Of a stretch of DNA of 10,437 nucleotides, positions 6,489 to 10,437 are shown one piece after another; within the stretch, counting starts at the first letter, position 1; each line of letters opens with the position of its first letter. The notes beneath the pieces are model-generated. The model did not search any database, was not told the DNA's origin, and worked only from the letters and a program-made list of their open reading frames with translations. This DNA is from Caryophanon sp036309765 (GTDB lineage Bacteria; Bacillota; Bacilli; Bacillales_A; Planococcaceae). The stretch is from contig JAXJTE010000213.1 of NCBI GenBank assembly GCA_036309765.1, positions 1 to 10,437 on the forward strand, read 5' to 3'. A program made the position numbers and the translations under genes.

Positions 6489-6490
6489 AG

Positions 6491-6575
6491 TTTCTAGCGC
6501 GTTTTGTTGAGAAAAGCAAATTGCGGTGACGCGTCAAAAAATTTGTCGATTGTACGGCAAATGAAGTGGCGCTAG
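6491..6575. other. Repeat-rich part of the ispH-cshB divergent region
   Basis: No gene is visible here. The stretch has a perfect 10-bp palindrome TGACGCGTCA (6527-6536). It also has an inverted pair CTAGCGC (6494-6500) and GCGCTAG (6569-6575). The word GCAAATGAA appears at 6475-6483, just left of the span, and again at 6557-6565. These could be operator sites or a decayed sequence; no known motif matches. Confidence 0.35.
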
Positions 6576-6606
6576 TAGAAAAATGAAAACAACGGTGACA
6601 TGTTCG

Positions 6607-6636
6607 TTGACTTATCAACCCTTTCCGCGATAAGAT
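6607..6636 (+). promoter_or_regulatory. Probable promoter of the cshB-nfo operon
   Basis: TTGACT (6607-6612) and TAAGAT (6631-6636) are separated by 18 bp. Transcription would start near 6643, leaving a leader of about 60 nt before cshB. ATAAGAT (6630-6636) and ATCTTAT (6649-6655) form an inverted repeat around the start point. Confidence 0.5.
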
Positions 6637-6650
6637 TGTGTGATGTTCAT

Positions 6651-6676
6651 CTTATTGCTCAACGTAGCGCAATAAG
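6651..6676 (+). promoter_or_regulatory. Stem-loop in the cshB leader
   Basis: CTTATTGC (6651-6658) pairs perfectly with GCAATAAG (6669-6676), with a 10-base loop, ending 7 bp before the AGGAGGT ribosome binding site (6684-6690). There is no T-run, so it is not a terminator. Cold-shock helicase genes often have structured leaders, so it may affect translation or mRNA stability. That role is inferred. Confidence 0.4.
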
Positions 6677-6702
6677 AATTATCAGGAGGTACGGAAAAAT
6701 AA

Positions 6703-8028
6703 ATGAGTAAATATACAGATTATCAATTAAAGCCGTTTTTACAAGAAGCCATTTCGAAATTAGGCTTTGTTGAACCAACACCAATTCAAAGAGAGATCAT
6801 TCCACTTGTGTTAAAAGGCAAAAGTGCAATCGGTCAAGCGCATACAGGTACGGGTAAAACACATAGTTTCTTACTACCAATCGTTCAACGTCTACAAGAG
6901 GACAAGCAAGAAGTTCAAGCTGTTATTACATCACCAACACGCGAGCTAGCACAGCAAATTTTTGATGCGTTAAATCAATTAATTGAAGGCACAGACATTC
7001 GCACAAAATTATTTATCGGTGGTACGGATAAGCAGCGTTCAATCGAGAAGCTAAAAACACAACCACAAATCGTTGTCGGCACACCAGGTCGTATTAAAGA
7101 CTTAGTAAAAGAGGGCGCATTACTTGTACACACAGCGCCGATTTTAGTAGTCGATGAGGCAGACTTAGCGTTTGACATGGGCTTCATTGAAGACATCGAC
7201 GGATTCGCAAGCCACATGCCAGAAAAGCTAGAAATGTTCGTATTCTCTGCAACAATTCCAGAGAAATTACAGCCATTCCTAAAAAAATATATGGATGCAC
7301 CAGTACACATCCACATGAACGACAAGCGTCCAGTCGCAGAAAACATCGAGTTTTACCTGCTGCCAGTACGTTCAAAATCAAAAAACAAGCGCTTAATGGA
7401 AGTAATTGAGTCAATCAATCCGTACTTAGCAATCATTTTCTGTAACACGCGTAAAAATGCAGAAGCGGTTGCCCATTATTTAGGTGAGCAAGGGTTACGC
7501 GTTGGGCAAATTCATGGCGACTTAGCACCTCGTGAGCGCGCGCGCATGATGAAGCAAGTGCGTGAATTAGAATACCAATACATCGTAGCGACAGACTTAG
7601 CTGCGCGTGGTATTGATATTCAAGGGATTTCACACGTTATCAACTACGAAATTCCATCTGATTTAGAGTTCTTCATCCACCGCGTTGGTCGTACAGCACG
7701 TGCCGGCAACAAAGGAACAGCCATCACATTATTTGAGCCATCTGATGAGGATGCATTAAACCGTGTAGAAAAAATGGGTATTCCATTTGAGCATAAAGAT
7801 TTAAAAGACGGCGAATGGGTTGATTTAAAAGACCGTCACGCCCGCGCAAACCGTAAAGGCGACCGTCAAGAGAACGAAATTGACGCAAAAGCAAAATCAA
7901 TGGTACGTAAACCGAAAAAAGTAAAGCCAGGCTACAAGCGTAATATGCGCTGGGAAATGGATAAAATTAAAAAACGTGAGCGCCGCATTAAAAACCGCAG
8001 CACGGCGAAAACGAATAAGAAGAAATAA
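6703..8028 (+). CDS. cshB: DEAD-box ATP-dependent RNA helicase CshB
   Basis: This 441-residue cytoplasmic helicase unwinds structured RNA, chiefly in cold adaptation and ribosome assembly. All family motifs are present in order: Q motif with Gln29 (GFVEPTPIQ), Walker A AHTGTGKT (46-53), PTREL, GG, TPGR, DEAD (151-154), SAT (182-184), IIFCNTRK, the VATDLAARGIDI motif and HRVGRTAR (about 327-334). The last 55 or so residues are a basic Lys/Arg-rich tail, as in CshB proteins. Length matches B. subtilis CshB (about 438). AGGAGGT lies 12 nt upstream of ATG, a somewhat long spacing. nfo follows after 11 bp with no terminator, so the two are co-transcribed, as yqfR-yqfS is arranged in B. subtilis. 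Confidence 0.96.
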   Translation: MSKYTDYQLKPFLQEAISKLGFVEPTPIQREIIPLVLKGKSAIGQAHTGTGKTHSFLLPIVQRLQEDKQEVQAVITSPTRELAQQIFDALNQLIEGTDIRTKLFIGGTDKQRSIEKLKTQPQIVVGTPGRIKDLVKEGALLVHTAPILVVDEADLAFDMGFIEDIDGFASHMPEKLEMFVFSATIPEKLQPFLKKYMDAPVHIHMNDKRPVAENIEFYLLPVRSKSKNKRLMEVIESINPYLAIIFCNTRKNAEAVAHYLGEQGLRVGQIHGDLAPRERARMMKQVRELEYQYIVATDLAARGIDIQGISHVINYEIPSDLEFFIHRVGRTARAGNKGTAITLFEPSDEDALNRVEKMGIPFEHKDLKDGEWVDLKDRHARANRKGDRQENEIDAKAKSMVRKPKKVKPGYKRNMRWEMDKIKKRERRIKNRSTAKTNKKK

Positions 8029-8039
8029 GAGGGATTTAT

Positions 8040-8930
8040 ATGTTACTTGGTTCACACGTTTCGATGAGTGGCAAAGGGATGCTGCTGTCATCTAGCCAAG
8101 AAGCAGCGTCATACGGTGCAAATACGTTTATGATTTACACAGGCGCACCGCAAAACACGCGCCGTAAGCCAATTAGCGACTTGAACATTCCAGCAGGGCT
8201 TGTGCACATGCAAGAACATGGCATGTCAAACGTCGTTGTGCACGCACCGTACATTATCAACTTAGCGAATACGACGAAACCTGAAGTATTCGAGCTAGGT
8301 GTGAGCTTCCTACAGCAAGAAATCGAGCGCACAGCTGCACTGGATGTATCACAAATTGTGTTACACCCTGGGGCTCACGTTGGCGCTGGAGTAGACGTTG
8401 GTATTGCCCGCATCGTCGAAGGTTTAAATGAAGTGTTAACGCAAGACTTCCCTGTACAAATCGCCCTTGAGACGATGGCAGGAAAAGGCTCAGAAATCGG
8501 ACGCAACTTTGAGGAGCTTGCCCGCATTTTTGATGGCGTGAAAAACAACGAACGTTTATCGGTTTGCTTTGACACATGTCATGTACATGATGCCGGCTAC
8601 GATATCGCTAACGATTTTGATGGCGTGCTAGACGAGTTCGACCGTTTAATCGGCATCGACCGTTTAAAAGTGCTACACATTAACGACTCAAAAAACGTGC
8701 GCGGTGCTGCAAAAGACCGTCACGAAAACATCGGCTTCGGTGAAATTGGCTTTGATGCACTTTGTCATATCGTGCATCACGACAAGCTCATGCATGTGCC
8801 GAAAATTTTAGAAACGCCGTTCGTTGGCACGGACGCGAAAAATAAACAAGCACCGTACGCAGTGGAAATCGATATGCTGCGCACGAAAACATTTACGCCA
8901 GAGCGCATTGACGCACTGCGCGGCGAATAA
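8040..8930 (+). CDS. nfo: Endonuclease IV (AP endonuclease)
   Basis: This 296-residue enzyme cuts DNA at abasic sites and trims damaged 3' ends in base excision repair. The nine ligands of the trinuclear zinc site are all visible: His68 (VVHAPY), His109 (VLHPG), Glu144 (ALETMAGKG), Asp178 and His181 (CFDTCHVHDAGYD), His213 (LHINDSK), Asp226 and His228 (KDRHENIG), and Glu258 (ILETP). Length equals that of Bacillus YqfS. GAGGG precedes the ATG by 6 nt. It is the second gene of the cshB operon and is followed directly by a terminator. The zinc importer downstream has its own regulated promoter. Confidence 0.97.
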   Translation: MLLGSHVSMSGKGMLLSSSQEAASYGANTFMIYTGAPQNTRRKPISDLNIPAGLVHMQEHGMSNVVVHAPYIINLANTTKPEVFELGVSFLQQEIERTAALDVSQIVLHPGAHVGAGVDVGIARIVEGLNEVLTQDFPVQIALETMAGKGSEIGRNFEELARIFDGVKNNERLSVCFDTCHVHDAGYDIANDFDGVLDEFDRLIGIDRLKVLHINDSKNVRGAAKDRHENIGFGEIGFDALCHIVHHDKLMHVPKILETPFVGTDAKNKQAPYAVEIDMLRTKTFTPERIDALRGE

Positions 8931-8938
8931 TAAATAAG

Positions 8939-8968
8939 CGGCAGGGGAGCGAATCCTCTGCCGTTTTT
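8939..8968 (+). terminator. Rho-independent terminator of the cshB-nfo operon
   Basis: A 10-bp GC-rich stem (CGGCAGGGGA, 8939-8948, with TCCTCTGCCG, 8954-8963, one G-U pair) has loop GCGAA and is followed by TTTTT. It starts 8 bp past the nfo stop. Confidence 0.92.
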
Positions 8969-9036
8969 GTTTTGTGTGAATCAAGCATGTTGATACGCTC
9001 GTAAATTCTGACTATTCCTCATGCAAGCATTTGCAC

Positions 9037-9065
9037 TTTACAAAGCACCGCATGTACAGTATATT
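9037..9065 (+). promoter_or_regulatory. Promoter of the znuCB operon
   Basis: TTTACA (9037-9042) and TATATT (9060-9065) each match consensus at five of six positions and are 17 bp apart. Transcription would start near 9072, at the edge of the Zur box. Confidence 0.6.
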
Positions 9066-9076
9066 ATAGTGATGTT

Positions 9077-9097
9077 AAATCGTAATGATTTTGAATT
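9077..9097 (+). promoter_or_regulatory. Zur box (zinc-responsive operator)
   Basis: The left half AAATCGTAAT (9077-9086) is identical to the Bacillus Zur consensus. After a one-base centre the right half ATTTTGAATT (9088-9097) matches seven of ten positions. It lies just downstream of the -10, so zinc-loaded Zur would block transcription of the importer. The protein itself is not encoded in the window. Confidence 0.75.
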
Positions 9098-9116
9098 AGA
9101 AAGAAGAGATGAAGAC

Positions 9117-9863
9117 GTGTCAAACGTACAAATTGATATTCGAAATGTGTCGTTTCAATATGAATACACGCATGTATTAAATGATATTTCACTACAAGTA
9201 CAGCAAGGCGACTTTTTAGCGTTGCTCGGTCCGAATGGTTCGGGCAAGTCTACCTTATTAAAATTAATTTTAGGGCTATTAAAACCGATGAGCGGCGAGG
9301 TGAATTTATTCGGGCAAAACTGCGACAAGTTTAAGCAGCGCGAATGGATTGGCTACGTGTCGCAAAAGTCAAATGCGTTTAACTCGGGTTTCCCGGCTAC
9401 AGTGCGTGAAGTCGTGCGCAGCGGCTTAACGAAAAAGGTCGGGCTGTTTAAGCGTTTGCCAAAGGATGCGAACGAAAGAGCAGAAGCGGCACTCAAGCTT
9501 GTCGGCATGGAGCAGTTTATTGACCGCAACATCGGCGCATTATCTGGTGGGCAGCAGCAGCGCGTGTTTATCGCACGAGCGCTCATTAGCGAGCCGAAGC
9601 TACTCATTTTAGACGAGCCAACTGTCGGCATTGACCATGAAAACGTGCAGGCGTTTTACGATTTACTCGTCAAGCTAAACGAGGAGCAGGGCATTACGAT
9701 GGTGCTTGTGACGCATGACGTGAACACGGTGTCAAACCGCATTTCGCATGTGGCGTGCTTAAATCAAAAAATTCATTTCCACGGATTCCGTCGAGAGTTC
9801 GATACGCTATCAGAAGAAAAATTAAACGCATGGTACGGGCATGCAGTACGTAAAGTACATTAG
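9117..9863 (+). CDS. znuC: Zinc ABC transporter ATP-binding protein
   Basis: This 248-residue ATPase powers zinc import through the ZnuB permease at the inner face of the membrane. It has Walker A GPNGSGKST (38-46), a Q-loop glutamine in YVSQKS (Gln83), signature LSGGQQQR (142-149), Walker B LLILDEPT (162-169) and switch His200 (VLVTHD). These features show the metal-type ABC family (ZnuC/AdcC/MntB); zinc is chosen because of the Zur box. The start is uncertain. In-frame ATGs at 9021 and 9072 lie in the promoter and at the Zur box. GTG 9117 gives the usual family N-terminus, with only a weak purine-rich GAAGAG 8 nt upstream. If the transcript began exactly at 9072, a leaderless start there is possible. 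znuB starts 9 bp after the stop. Confidence 0.9.
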   Translation: MSNVQIDIRNVSFQYEYTHVLNDISLQVQQGDFLALLGPNGSGKSTLLKLILGLLKPMSGEVNLFGQNCDKFKQREWIGYVSQKSNAFNSGFPATVREVVRSGLTKKVGLFKRLPKDANERAEAALKLVGMEQFIDRNIGALSGGQQQRVFIARALISEPKLLILDEPTVGIDHENVQAFYDLLVKLNEEQGITMVLVTHDVNTVSNRISHVACLNQKIHFHGFRREFDTLSEEKLNAWYGHAVRKVH

Positions 9864-9872
9864 GAGGACGCA

Positions 9873-10437
9873 ATGATCGAAGCAATTTTTAATTATGAAT
9901 TTTTACAAAATGCGTTTTTCTCTGGGCTTATTATCGGTGTCATTGCGCCACTGCTCGGTGTGTTTATCGTTGTGCGTCGCCTATCGCTCATTGCGGATGC
10001 ATTGTCGCATGTAACGCTTGCAGGGATTGCAGGTAGTTTGTATTTAAGCCAAAGCGTGCCAGCACTCGCGCTACTGAACCCGATTTATTTAGGGATCCTC
10101 GCGTCGGTGTCGGGCTCGATTTTAATTGAACGTTTACGTAGTTTATATAAGCATTACGAAGAGCTTGCCATTCCGATTATTATGTCGGGTGGAATTGGCT
10201 TAAGTGCGATTTTTATTTCGATGGCACAAGGGTTTAACCAAGATTTAATGAGCTATTTATTCGGCTCGGTGTCGGCTGTGTCGCGTCAAGATTTATATGT
10301 CGTCATCGGCATCGCGGTAGTTGTCATTGTCTTTTTATTTTTCATGTTTAAAGAATTATTTTTATTATCGTTTGATGATGAGTTCGCAAAAGCAAGTGGC
10401 ATTCCGGCAAAATGGGTGCATTTAGCATTTATGATTG
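9873..10437 (+). CDS. znuB: Zinc ABC transporter permease, 3' end cut by window
   Basis: The first 188 codons of a metal ABC permease (ABC-3 family) are present; the full protein is usually about 270-290 residues. Hydrophobic helices appear at about 15-35, 45-60, 66-84, 98-118 and 140-162. The family segment RLSLIADALSHVTLAGIA (36-53) and GGIGLSAIFIS (106-116) are recognisable, as is SFDDEFAKASGI (166-177). It forms the membrane channel paired with ZnuC. AGGAGG (9862-9867) lies 5 nt before the ATG and overlaps the znuC stop, so translation is probably coupled. No zinc-binding lipoprotein gene is seen in the window. In related genomes zur often lies next, but that is off-window. Confidence 0.93.
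   Translation, partial: MIEAIFNYEFLQNAFFSGLIIGVIAPLLGVFIVVRRLSLIADALSHVTLAGIAGSLYLSQSVPALALLNPIYLGILASVSGSILIERLRSLYKHYEELAIPIIMSGGIGLSAIFISMAQGFNQDLMSYLFGSVSAVSRQDLYVVIGIAVVVIVFLFFMFKELFLLSFDDEFAKASGIPAKWVHLAFMI

Noticed and set aside
8257..8577. Antisense open frame of 106 codons inside nfo
   Set aside because: It is a shadow of a highly conserved gene, with no start signal and a composition unlike a real protein.

Overview
The window looks like chromosomal DNA from a low-to-moderate-GC Gram-positive of the order Bacillales. The gene set and order (ispH, cshB, nfo, then a zinc importer), the AAAGGAGG-type ribosome binding sites, a CcpA-type cre site and a Bacillus-type Zur box all fit. My best guess is a Planococcaceae-type host such as Lysinibacillus or Solibacillus. 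That is an inference from gene order and protein resemblance, not a database match.

Region 1 (1-4083) is a C4-dicarboxylate uptake and sensing locus. On the minus strand are a secondary carrier gene of the DAACS family (dctA type) and a TRAP-type binding protein gene (dctB type). Divergent from them on the plus strand are a DcuS/CitA-type histidine kinase (dctS) and its response regulator (dctR). The layout matches the dctB-dctS-dctR-dctP set of Bacillus subtilis, where the binding protein and the carrier act as partners of the kinase. Here the carrier gene is broken after codon 100. Positions 1-140 look like the right end of an IS200/IS605-family element, including the 3' part of a TnpB-associated omega-RNA-like structure. 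A good cre site and a promoter/operator candidate lie upstream of the broken carrier.

Region 2 (4052-5435) holds one minus-strand gene for a six-helix membrane protein with a C-terminal GGDEF (diguanylate cyclase) domain. The domain has an intact GGEEF active site but no RxxD inhibitory site. A strong bidirectional hairpin separates the gene from dctR, and a 19-bp-stem terminator separates it from ispH.

Region 3 (5457-8968) contains ispH (isoprenoid synthesis) divergent from a probable operon of cshB (cold-shock DEAD-box RNA helicase) and nfo (endonuclease IV), which ends in a clear terminator. The 274-bp divergent region carries promoters for both sides, several unexplained repeats and a leader hairpin ahead of cshB.

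Region 4 (9037-end) is a Zur-regulated zinc uptake operon: promoter, Zur box, znuC (ATPase) and znuB (permease, cut by the window end). The Zur box overlaps the upstream ATG region, so znuC most likely starts at a GTG further downstream.

Most of the window is conserved core and nutrient-uptake content. The most unusual part is the insertion at the left edge. I saw no CRISPR array, tRNA, rRNA or prophage genes.
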